46,791 bases of DNA, taken from the NCBI GenBank assembly GCA_017650045.1, contig JAGCFP010000048.1, positions 1-46,791 on the forward strand, written 5' to 3'. The DNA is from Bacteroidaceae bacterium. GTDB taxonomy: Bacteria; Bacteroidota; Bacteroidia; Bacteroidales; Bacteroidaceae. Within the stretch, counting starts at the first letter, position 1. Every line of letters begins with the position of its first letter. The position numbers and the translations under genes were made by a program. Positions 15,434-22,443 of the stretch are shown one piece after another. The notes beneath the pieces are model-generated. The model was not told where the DNA came from. It ran no database searches and saw only the letters and a list, made by a program, of their open reading frames with translations.

Positions 15434-15539
15434 ACAGCAAACTCATGCAGCTGGATACGCCTATTGAGGTTCCTATGGCTGTTAAGATTGCTATCAGTAG
15501 CTGAATGCCATACTTCAAAAGTTCTTTCTTGTTTTTCAT
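15432..15539 (-). CDS. Smalltalk protein (35 residues)
   Basis: A 35-residue frame: MKNKKELLKYG, then a hydrophobic helix LLIAILTAIGTSIGVSSC, then MSLL and stop. This is the layout of the smalltalk family of Bacteroidota: a short Lys-rich head and one membrane helix ending in a Ser-Cys pair. The family is usually found just downstream of HU-like DNA-binding proteins, as here. The Cys could be lipidated or lie at the membrane face. Function is unknown. A 295-base gap separates it from the HU-like gene and holds a large palindromic element, so co-transcription through that element is possible but not certain. Confidence 0.8.
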   Translation of the reverse strand: MKNKKELLKYGIQLLIAILTAIGTSIGVSSCMSLL

Positions 15540-15583
15540 TGTTATTAAGGTTTAAGGTTATTATTTTTATTCATTTCTTTTGC

Positions 15584-15793
15584 TCGTGCAAAATAAACGA
15601 ATCAAAGAAAACACGCCGACTGCATTTTTTACACTAAAAATCGTTCACGTTTTCGGGAGGGGCGCAAGACGACCGCTTCGCGCTCTTATTGGTGCACCCC
15701 TCTTTTCCGAAAACGCTTACGATTTTACTTACGTGAACATCGGCTGCACTCGGCATAGTTCAAGCAAGCTTGACTCTGCTCTCATTTGCACGA
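15584..15793. repeat. Large nested palindromic element (about 210 bp)
   Basis: Non-coding. Five nested complementary pairs share one centre near 15680-15690: TCGTGCAAA 15584-15592 with 15785-15793; GCCGACTGCA 15615-15624 with 15745-15754 (one mismatch); AAAATCGT 15637-15644 with 15719-15726; CGTTTTCGG 15648-15656 with 15707-15715; GAGGGG 15657-15662 with 15697-15702. The right arm holds its own small hairpin (TCAAGC, AA, GCTTGA). Confidence 0.8.
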
Positions 15794-15834
15794 TGTTTTC
15801 TTAACGCTCCAAAAATGAGGTCGGAAAGAAACTC

Positions 15835-16413
15835 TTAGCCGATACCGCCGCTAGGGTTATCGTTACCACCTGGAGTCTCGGTGTTACCACCAGTCTCGGT
15901 GCTGCCACCATTATCGGTGCCATTGCCGTTCACGTTATCGGAGGTCTCGCCGTTATCGTTCTCGTTGTCCTCCACAGTGCCAGCGTCATCACTGGTTACC
16001 TGTTTCACGAGGTTGCCATCCTTGTCGTAGCAAGTGATGTTGATGCTCGTGCTCTTCAGCTCGTCCTTGATGTCCACGTTCGGCGTGAAGATCACCTTAC
16101 GCGTCTTGATCAGACCAGTGCTCACTTCCGACACGTCGGCCACAGAAGAGGCACGCACGCCGAAGCGCATGGTACCCAGTCCAGGGATAGCCACGCTATG
16201 GCCCTCGGTGGCCCACGCCTTGATCACCTCGCCGATGGCTGCCCATGAGGCGTTGATGGTGCCCTGCGCGATACCTGAGCGCATGGAGGCCTCCTTGATG
16301 ACCTTGGCTTCAGCCAGCTTGTTGTACAGTTGTGCCTGGAGAACGAATCGATAGGTTCCAGCCTTGGTGCCGACCTTCATCAGCATTTGTTTAGCAGATA
16401 CTTTGATACTCAT
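15835..16413 (-). CDS. HU-like DNA-binding protein with low-complexity tail
   Basis: A 192-residue protein. Residues 1-125 match the Bacteroidota HU-like (HU-HIG type) DNA-binding family: INASWAAIGEVIKAWATEGHSVAIPGLGTMRFG carries the helix and the PGLGTF-like turn of HU, followed by VRASSVADVSEVSTGLIKTRKVIFTPN. After a short beta domain, residues about 142-192 are almost entirely Asn, Gly, Thr, Asp, Glu and Ser, encoded by near-repetitive DNA. In this phylum such genes are often found with a smalltalk gene and an amidase gene; the smalltalk gene is present, the amidase is absent. A TACCTTCG box (minus, 16497-16504) may be the promoter. Confidence 0.85.
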   Translation of the reverse strand: MSIKVSAKQMLMKVGTKAGTYRFVLQAQLYNKLAEAKVIKEASMRSGIAQGTINASWAAIGEVIKAWATEGHSVAIPGLGTMRFGVRASSVADVSEVSTGLIKTRKVIFTPNVDIKDELKSTSINITCYDKDGNLVKQVTSDDAGTVEDNENDNGETSDNVNGNGTDNGGSTETGGNTETPGGNDNPSGGIG

Positions 16414-16438
16414 AGTTGTTTAGTTGTTTAAGGTTAAT

Positions 16439-16470
16439 AGTTTAGAGTTTAGAGTTTAGAGTTTAGAGTT
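16439..16470. repeat. Tandem GTTTAGA heptamer repeat
   Basis: Four consecutive GTTTAGA units in the leader of the HU-like gene. Copy number is likely to vary between strains. Confidence 0.75.
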
Positions 16471-16740
16471 TAAGGTTATTTCATCGATCGACGCTGCGAA
16501 GGTACTATACACGGATAGGTGTCGCCAAATTTTTAACACTTTTCCGAGGGGTGAAATCTTAAAAAGTATTAAATACTTTACGCTTTCTAATGTGTTAAAA
16601 TATGTCAATGAGGCGAAAAATGGCCGAAGTAGTCGTGAAGGCGAAAAGTGCCAAATTTTACGTTTCTAGTTAGGAAAAAATATTTCTCTAGTTAGGAAAA
16701 TAAAAATAACAACACAAAGTCACTCAAGATTCTGACAAAA

Positions 16741-16918
16741 CTTACAGTTCTGACAATTATTTTCGCGGTATATATCAATGGTTCTTTACACTCTCAAAAA
16801 TATCTATATTATATATTTAAATATATAATATAATAAATATAGTTATCAAATATAAGCATTCATGAATCAGAGAAAGTATACCCCAGAAAATAATTGTCAG
16901 ATTTGTCAGAACTGTAAG
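16741..16918. repeat. Nested palindrome with AT-rich core in a gene-free stretch
   Basis: The interval 16505-17095 has no credible gene. Within it, a 24-base left arm (16741-16764) is complementary to a right arm (16886-16918), which differs only by a 9-base near-duplication (GTCAG unit twice). Inside lie GGTATA and TATACC, and near the centre a perfect 28-bp A/T palindrome (16805-16832). Further left are a 17-base palindrome (16563-16579) and two CTAGTTAGGAAAA copies near 16664 and 16690. Confidence 0.8.
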
Positions 16919-17095
16919 GAACGTTTGTCTTTTCCTACATGATACCGACTTACATGAGGGTGCCATCATTGTTGTATCCTACGACTTTAGTTTACTCTCC
17001 CTCTAAAACCTATTGCCTATTTTCCTAATTCTGTTGTCTCTTTTCCCAGAGAAGTGGACTCCCCCCGCCCCTCTTCGCTGTGAAGCGCGGAGGGA

Positions 17096-17139
17096 AAAAG
17101 TAAGAGGGTGTGTCAAAATAGTCGCACCCTCTTACTTTT
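17096..17139. terminator. Bidirectional terminator downstream of the Fe-S aldo/keto reductase
   Basis: Perfect 15-bp stem (17096-17110 with 17125-17139), rich in AAGTAAGAGGGTG. The flanking A and T runs give U tracts on both strands. Confidence 0.85.
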
Positions 17140-17159
17140 CTACATTAACTTAATCACGA

Positions 17160-18572
17160 TTAAAGCGTATTCTGTTTCAAACTCTCCACAAATTTGTCGA
17201 TGCGCTGCATCTCACCAGGAATGTCGATGCGTTGCGGACAATTGGGTGAGCATTGGTTGCAACCCGTGCAATGGCTGGCTTGGCGCAACTTAGGTACAGA
17301 ACGGTCATAACCCACCAAGAAGGCACGACGCATCTTGCGGTATTCAGGGTCGCCCTGACTCTCGGGCAGATTGCCATCGTTTACACATTTATTATAATGC
17401 AGCAGCGTACCGGGGATGTCGAGCCCGTAAGGACAAGGCATGCAATACTGGCAGTTGTTGCATTGGATGATAGGATACTTGATAAGCAACTGGGTGGTCT
17501 CTTCCAGAAAGTCGAACTCTTCTTCATTCAGCGGCACCAATGGCGAGAACGAGCGCACGTTGTCTTCCAGGTGCTCCATATAGGTCATGCCACTCAGCAC
17601 ACTCATCACGTGCTCATGCGAGCCTACCCAACGGAAAGCCCATGAGGCCACGCTATTCTCAGGATTGCGCTGCTTGAGGCGCTGCACCAAGTGTACGGGC
17701 AGATTGGACAGGCGTCCGCCTAATAACGGCTCCATAATCACGATGGGGATATTGCGCTCGGCCAGCATGTTGTACATGATTTCTCCCTGAACAGCATTCA
17801 GTCCTTGTGGATAATGCCAATCCTGATAATTCATCTGAATCTGTACGAAGTCCCAATGAGCATCGCCCTTATCGTGCATCTCCATCAGATACTCCAGCAC
17901 CTCAATGTCGCCATGATAAGAGAAGCCCATGTTGCGGATGCGTCCAGCTTCCTTCTCTTTCATCAGAAACTCGTGCATGCCGATGTCCAAGTACTTGGCA
18001 CGCAGGTTGTCCATACCCGTCACGCCACCAGGGCCGAAGCCGCCGAGACCTGCGCCATGAATCAGATAGTAGTCCAGATAATCTACCTGCAGTTCCTTGA
18101 ACGAATTATAGTAGCCAGCACGAGCCACATTGGGGTCGTTGCCGTTGGCATCCAGGAAGGTGGACATCTTGGTGGCGATATAGTAGCTCTCACGTGGGTG
18201 GCGCTTCAAGGCGATACCTGTGGCACGCTCAGACTGTCCACGGCCATAGTGAGGCGATGTGTCGAAGTAGTTCACACCATGCTCCAAGGCATAGTCCACC
18301 AGACGGTTCACCTGCTCTTGGTCTATGATTTCTCCTTGTCCGTTGGGATTCGGAATCATCGGCCAGCGCATGCAGCCATAACCCAAAAGGGAAACCTTGT
18401 CGCCCGTATTGGGATTGGTACGGTATGTCATCTGCCCTGTGGGTACAGGGGTGGTATAATGTCCGGCTGGATCAGAGTCAGCCGCTTTCTTGGGTGCACA
18501 ACTGGCTACTGCTGCTCCAGCAGCTCCCACACTCAAGGTCTTGAGAAAACTTCTTCTATCTATTTTATTCAT
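17160..18572 (-). CDS. Tat-exported aldo/keto reductase with two 4Fe-4S motifs
   Basis: A 470-residue protein of the AKR family that carries a ferredoxin-like tail (COG1453 type). The N terminus is a Tat signal (RRSFLK at 6-11) ending in a lipobox-like VASC (Cys25), so the folded, cofactor-loaded enzyme should be exported and possibly lipid-anchored. The AKR barrel keeps the catalytic set Asp104, Tyr109, Lys135, His172. The tail has two CxxCxxCxxxC-like motifs, Cys371/374/377/380 and Cys435/438/441/445. The gene follows a membrane polyferredoxin after 98 bases with no recognisable promoter between them, so I infer co-transcription and electron delivery from it. NAD(P)H is not expected in the periplasm. 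The true substrate is unknown. Confidence 0.88.
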   Translation of the reverse strand: MNKIDRRSFLKTLSVGAAGAAVASCAPKKAADSDPAGHYTTPVPTGQMTYRTNPNTGDKVSLLGYGCMRWPMIPNPNGQGEIIDQEQVNRLVDYALEHGVNYFDTSPHYGRGQSERATGIALKRHPRESYYIATKMSTFLDANGNDPNVARAGYYNSFKELQVDYLDYYLIHGAGLGGFGPGGVTGMDNLRAKYLDIGMHEFLMKEKEAGRIRNMGFSYHGDIEVLEYLMEMHDKGDAHWDFVQIQMNYQDWHYPQGLNAVQGEIMYNMLAERNIPIVIMEPLLGGRLSNLPVHLVQRLKQRNPENSVASWAFRWVGSHEHVMSVLSGMTYMEHLEDNVRSFSPLVPLNEEEFDFLEETTQLLIKYPIIQCNNCQYCMPCPYGLDIPGTLLHYNKCVNDGNLPESQGDPEYRKMRRAFLVGYDRSVPKLRQASHCTGCNQCSPNCPQRIDIPGEMQRIDKFVESLKQNTL

Positions 18573-18589
18573 AATAGTATCTGTTTTTT

Positions 18590-18660
18590 TACAGGATTAA
18601 CAGGATTAAAATGATTATAAATGTTATAATAAAATCCTGTTAATCCTCTTAATCCTGTGA
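18590..18660. repeat. Inverted repeat between polyferredoxin and AKR genes
   Basis: ACAGGATTAACAGGATTAA on the left is complementary to TTAATCC and AATCCTGT units on the right (ATCCTGTTAATCC, TTAATCCTGT). It can form a long stem in the mRNA between the two genes and could protect the upstream message or weaken expression of the second gene. Confidence 0.7.
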
Positions 18661-18670
18661 AATAAATTAA

Positions 18671-20245
18671 TCATATAACACGGTGAACTTCATGCCCTTC
18701 CACGTAGATGGCGCTCAGCGGACGACTTGGGCAAAGGGCCTCGCACATGCCGCAACCGATACACATCTCCTCATTCACCACAGGAATCTTCTTCGACTTA
18801 GGGTCGTTGGCATCGATGGGGACCATCGTGATGGCGCTCGTAGGACAATGACGCTCGCAGTTGCCGCAGTCCTTGTCGTCACGTATGACAATACAGAGCT
18901 CACGTGTCCATACGGCATGGCCTATCTGGATAGAGCTCTTCTCCTCCTTCGTGATAGGCATGATGGCACCAGCAGGACAGACACTCGAACACTCGATGCA
19001 CTCTGGGCGGCAATAGCCGCGCTCATAACTCATCTCTGGCTGCATGAAGGTCATCAGGCTGGTCGAAGGACGGAGCACACCATTAGGGCAAGCGGATACG
19101 CACAACTGGCAGGCCGTACAATGGTTCTTCATGTTGCGGGCACTCAAGGAACCCGGAAGGGTCAGAGCCGTGGCGCGTACGGGCTTCTCTTTCTCTACGA
19201 TATCGGCCAGACCACCATCCACTTTCTTATCAGTTGCCTCCTCGATAATCTGTGCCTTGGCCATCTTGGCAGTAGCCCCAATGGCGATGGCAGAGAAGAT
19301 GGCACGAAGTGTTGGATCTGAAGGTTTGCCTTCAGCCTTAGACGCAGGCTTAGCTGCCTTTGGAGCTGCAGCAACAGCCTCTGCCTTCTTTGGGAAGGCC
19401 GTAGCAAGTGAAGGTACTGCAAACTTGTAGTGCAGCGCATCGAACTTGCACTTCTCCAGACAGTTGCCACAGGTCACGCAGCGACTGTAATCCACCTGAT
19501 GGTTCTTGAAGTCTATGGCACTCGCCTTGCAGTTGCGTGAGCACATGCTGCAGTTCTTACACTTGTCCTCATCGAAGGTGATGTGGAAGAAACTGAAACG
19601 AGAGATGAAGCCAAGCACCGTTCCCACAGGACAAATGGTGTTACAGTAGGTACGCCCGTTCTTGTAGGCCAGATAACCCACAATCAGAAGGGTTGCCAGC
19701 GCGATGATAAAGGTTGGCAGCGACTTCATCCACACGTCTGTATCATAGAACGCATAGCTTTCATAATGTTCAGCGATGGAAGCCAAAAGGTTGTTGCCCC
19801 AGCGATAGAACGGCTGCAGGATGTTACTCGCGATGCGACCATAGCTGCTGTACGGAGCCAGCAAAGCCACAAACGAGCCCACGCCGCCGATGATGGCTAA
19901 GATGAACACGCCCAGTACTGAGTAACGAAGCACGCTCTTGGCAGGCGAGTAGGTGTAAGGAGTCTTTTGTTCCTTCTTCGGACGGGTCTTCTTGCCTATC
20001 CACGCAATGATGTCCTGCATCACACCCATCGGGCAGATGACCGAACAATAGATGCGGCCGAAGAGAAGCGTCAGCAAGATAAGGAAAAGGATTACGCCCA
20101 CGTTCAAGGCCAGAAGCGCAGGCAGGAATTGAATCTTGGCCATCCAGCCGAACCACAGGTGCAGCGTCCCGGTAAAGTCCATGAACAGCAACGTGATCAG
20201 CACAAAGAAAATGACGGCCAGCGTCAGTCTGATTTTACGTAACAT
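18671..20245 (-). CDS. Membrane-bound polyferredoxin (NapH/NosR-like)
   Basis: A 524-residue protein. The first about 210 residues hold four or five membrane helices and two CxxxCP motifs (YCSVICPMG, YCNTICPVG), the signature of NapH/NosR/RdxA-type quinol-linked proteins. A series of ferredoxin-type clusters follows: CKNCSMCSRNC, CVTCGNCLEKC, CTACQLCVSAC, CIECSSVC, CGNCERHC and CIGCGMCEALC. An Ala/Lys-rich linker (about 285-310) divides the cluster sets. Proteins of this plan pass electrons from the quinone pool or cytoplasmic donors to a periplasmic reductase. The gene just downstream encodes a Tat-exported Fe-S aldo/keto reductase, the obvious partner. Upstream is an exported NTF2-like protein on the same strand. 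Confidence 0.88.
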   Translation of the reverse strand: MLRKIRLTLAVIFFVLITLLFMDFTGTLHLWFGWMAKIQFLPALLALNVGVILFLILLTLLFGRIYCSVICPMGVMQDIIAWIGKKTRPKKEQKTPYTYSPAKSVLRYSVLGVFILAIIGGVGSFVALLAPYSSYGRIASNILQPFYRWGNNLLASIAEHYESYAFYDTDVWMKSLPTFIIALATLLIVGYLAYKNGRTYCNTICPVGTVLGFISRFSFFHITFDEDKCKNCSMCSRNCKASAIDFKNHQVDYSRCVTCGNCLEKCKFDALHYKFAVPSLATAFPKKAEAVAAAPKAAKPASKAEGKPSDPTLRAIFSAIAIGATAKMAKAQIIEEATDKKVDGGLADIVEKEKPVRATALTLPGSLSARNMKNHCTACQLCVSACPNGVLRPSTSLMTFMQPEMSYERGYCRPECIECSSVCPAGAIMPITKEEKSSIQIGHAVWTRELCIVIRDDKDCGNCERHCPTSAITMVPIDANDPKSKKIPVVNEEMCIGCGMCEALCPSRPLSAIYVEGHEVHRVI

Positions 20246-20417
20246 ACTTTTTATGATTTAGTATTAATAGTCCACATACCATTTATCCATGCAAATTTGG
20301 GAATTATCTCCCAAAATCAACTTATACAAATTACCGCCCTATTTACACAAAATACAGAAAGCCACATACAACGCCTCTGACATTGCATGCAGCTTTCTGT
20401 TAATGCAGGTTTACACC

Positions 20418-20891
20418 TTACTCGTTGAAGAGTATGTACTGGTCGCGTTCTACGATCCACCAGCGACCGTCGATCTTCTCATACTTGTCGAAATAACGCA
20501 GATACATGTGGCTAGCATTCCCGTTGCTTACCATCAGGGCGGTGAGGTAAACCCATCCGCTGGCATGGGTACTGTCGGCAAATTCAAGCACCTGCTGACC
20601 CGTCTGGTGGAAAGAAATGTCAACAGCTCCGGCACGCTTATAAATGTTGATCATGTTGTCAACGCCATTGATTTCGTTCACATTGTCGCCTACATGAATG
20701 CGCAGTCTCAGGTCTTTGGCAAAGATCTCGCTATAGTTTTCCTGTTTGAACTGGTCGCTCTCAAGGGCATAACGATCTACAAGCGCACGGATTTGGATGC
20801 GGTCACTCATTTCTTGTGCAGAAATTGGCTGTTGTGCATAGATGCCTGTAACCATGGCAAGCATCATCATCATTACAAATAACTTTTTCAT
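20418..20891 (-). CDS. Exported NTF2/SnoaL-like protein
   Basis: A 157-residue protein with a Sec signal (MKKLFVMMMMLAMVTGIYA, about 19 residues) and a SnoaL/NTF2-like alpha+beta barrel: an initial helix IRALVDRYALESDQ, then FAKDLRLRIHVGDNV, and the closing WWIVERDQYILFNE strand. The fold binds small hydrophobic molecules and occurs both in enzymes (isomerases, hydratases) and in non-catalytic proteins. It lies 26 bases after an acetyltransferase gene and 172 bases before the polyferredoxin gene, all on one strand, and may supply or bind the substrate of the exported redox enzymes. Catalytic residues could not be assigned. Confidence 0.8.
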   Translation of the reverse strand: MKKLFVMMMMLAMVTGIYAQQPISAQEMSDRIQIRALVDRYALESDQFKQENYSEIFAKDLRLRIHVGDNVNEINGVDNMINIYKRAGAVDISFHQTGQQVLEFADSTHASGWVYLTALMVSNGNASHMYLRYFDKYEKIDGRWWIVERDQYILFNE

Positions 20892-20917
20892 TTTCTCCTT
20901 TTATTTTTTGTTACGAC

Positions 20918-21466
20918 TTAAATATTCTTAATAAACTTGGCAGGATTTCCACCTACGATGGCGTTTGGCGCTACATCCTTGGTCACCACAGCCCCGGCAG
21001 CCACTACGGCATTCTCACCTATGGTCACACCTGGCAGGATGATGGCCCCTACCCCAATCCACGCACCTTTACAGATGTGTACGGGCTTACAGCGCAGCAC
21101 CATGCGGTTCTGGAAGTCGTGATTGTCGGTCACAATACGCACGTTGGGCCCTATCATCACCCCATCGTCTATCGTGATGCCGCCAGCAGCCATGCAGGTG
21201 ATGGAATGATTCACGAACACATGCTTACCTATGTTTATCTGGCAGGCAAAATCTATCTGAACTGGAGGCATGAAATAGCTTGATGCATCGAGTCGGCCAT
21301 CAAAGAGTTTCTCCTCTAAAGGACGGATGGTCTCAGCGTCAGGTTCCGACGTATTGATTTTGTGGCAGATGCTGCTGCATGCTGTCATGTGCTGTATGGC
21401 TGCGCCATATTCAGGTGTGGCCATATCCACATCGGCACCCGAACGAAGTTTTTCAAAAATATCCAT
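20918..21466 (-). CDS. Hexapeptide-repeat sugar O-acetyltransferase 1
   Basis: A 182-residue acetyltransferase of the maltose/galactoside O-acetyltransferase family (left-handed beta-helix). It has the N-terminal helical cap, the catalytic His region IVTDNHDF, and the repeated I/V-G-x4 hexapeptides ending [45 protein letters not shown]. It uses acetyl-CoA in the cytoplasm. The frame is open to an ATG at 21490, but that codon lies only four bases after the -7 box (21495-21502) and the paralogue at 25948-26502 begins MNVFERF, which aligns with MDIFEKL. The start is therefore placed at 21466. Substrate unknown; its place near redox genes may reflect detoxification rather than sugar metabolism. 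Confidence 0.88.
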   Translation of the reverse strand: MDIFEKLRSGADVDMATPEYGAAIQHMTACSSICHKINTSEPDAETIRPLEEKLFDGRLDASSYFMPPVQIDFACQINIGKHVFVNHSITCMAAGGITIDDGVMIGPNVRIVTDNHDFQNRMVLRCKPVHICKGAWIGVGAIILPGVTIGENAVVAAGAVVTKDVAPNAIVGGNPAKFIKNI

Positions 21467-21494
21467 AATGCTGTTTGTTTTTAGTTTCATGCTG

Positions 21495-21502
21495 CAAAGA
21501 TA
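21495..21502 (-). promoter_or_regulatory. Promoter -7 box of acetyltransferase 1
   Basis: TATCTTTG on the minus strand; it decides the start codon of the gene (see that entry). Confidence 0.6.
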
Positions 21503-21564
21503 CGTACTTGTCAGGCAAGTAAAGTTATCCTTTTTGCCAGCGAATTTTCACAAACAGCAGAATG

Positions 21565-22377
21565 TTATGACTGGCGGTATTCTGAAGGCGATTTTCCCAG
21601 CACTTTCCTCACGTAACGTGAGAAATAAGAAAGGTTTGAGAAGTTCATCAGGTCTGAAATTTCTGTCAAGGTCTTTGACGTGTCATTGAGCAGTGACACC
21701 AGCTCAAAGGCAGCATAATAGGTGATCCATTCAGAAGCTGGCAGATTAGTCACTTCACGACACACCTGTGAAAGATACTTGGGCGTGATGCAAAGCTGGT
21801 CGGCATAGAAGGCGGGCTCACGGTTAGAACGCACCTGTTGCTGCACCAACTCTAAGAAGCGCAAGAAAATGCGAGCGGCATTGTCTGTGGTCTCCATCTG
21901 CGCCAGTCCGTGCCGATAGACCGTCCACAGGTCATAGAGGAAAATCTGCATCACGCGGCCCAGCGTGTCACGCCTGAACGTATCATCTGTCTGCAACAGG
22001 CGGAAACGGAAAAGATTGAAGTCTGCGTCTATCAGCTGTAAGCTCTCCGCATCAAGGTGGAAAGAGGGGTTCAGGCGGATAAAGATAAACCCTTTGGAGG
22101 CCCACACCATCTCGGGATTGAATTGCTGCAGGAATGAAGGAGAAGCCAGAAGGAAATCGGCCTCGAAGTCGTCCGAATAATTCACCTGCGTAATGTGATT
22201 AGACATCTGCCAGATGACCAAATCGTCAGGATGTGACGTAAACAGATTTTTCCCGTCAAAAAAGGTCATCGTGCCTTGACGCACCAGCACGTGCACATGA
22301 TAAAGATCTGTGTACTCAGATGGCAAATACCCGTCAAGCCGGGTATTCAGAACGTTGCATCCTATCTTATCTTCCAT
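21565..22377 (-). CDS. AraC-family transcriptional regulator 1
   Basis: About 270 residues. The N-terminal part is a cupin-like sensor domain (VLVRQGTMTFFDGKNLF) and the last 100 residues are the double helix-turn-helix of AraC regulators: YADQLCITPKYLSQVCREVTN and then LTEISDLMNFSNLSYFSRYVRKVLGKSPSEYR. The frame could begin at a TTG (22383), but the ATG at 22377 (MEDKIG) is the more likely start. A perfect 14-bp inverted repeat surrounds its promoter. It lies just upstream of acetyltransferase 1 and in the same orientation, so it may control that gene and the polyferredoxin/AKR genes beyond. Its HTH closely resembles that of the regulator at 27276. Confidence 0.88.
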   Translation of the reverse strand: MEDKIGCNVLNTRLDGYLPSEYTDLYHVHVLVRQGTMTFFDGKNLFTSHPDDLVIWQMSNHITQVNYSDDFEADFLLASPSFLQQFNPEMVWASKGFIFIRLNPSFHLDAESLQLIDADFNLFRFRLLQTDDTFRRDTLGRVMQIFLYDLWTVYRHGLAQMETTDNAARIFLRFLELVQQQVRSNREPAFYADQLCITPKYLSQVCREVTNLPASEWITYYAAFELVSLLNDTSKTLTEISDLMNFSNLSYFSRYVRKVLGKSPSEYRQS

Positions 22378-22382
22378 AAACA

Positions 22383-22426
22383 ATTTTCCCTATATTCATA
22401 CTTTGCGGTACAAATATAGGGAAAAT
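22383..22426. promoter_or_regulatory. Perfect inverted repeat around the AraC 1 promoter
   Basis: Arms ATTTTCCCTATATT (22383-22396) and its exact complement (22413-22426), 16 bases apart. The right arm overlaps the -7 box TATATTTG (minus, 22411-22418). It may be an autoregulatory operator; it could also end the transcript of the propeller gene upstream. Confidence 0.6.
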
Positions 22427-22443
22427 ATATGAAGAATGTATCA

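Noticed and set aside
16439-16470. Short tandem repeats as a possible CRISPR array
   Set aside because: Units are seven bases and adjacent with no spacers; a simple tandem repeat.
16805-16832. A/T palindrome as a replication origin
   Set aside because: No dnaA or partition genes and no recognisable DnaA boxes nearby; recorded only as a palindromic element.
17108-17293. 61-codon plus-strand frame at the AKR 3' end
   Set aside because: It begins in a terminator hairpin and is antisense to the Fe-S motifs of the AKR.
21488-21490. ATG start of acetyltransferase 1 as a leaderless start
   Set aside because: The paralogue aligns from the internal Met at 21466, so the extra eight residues are unlikely to be translated.
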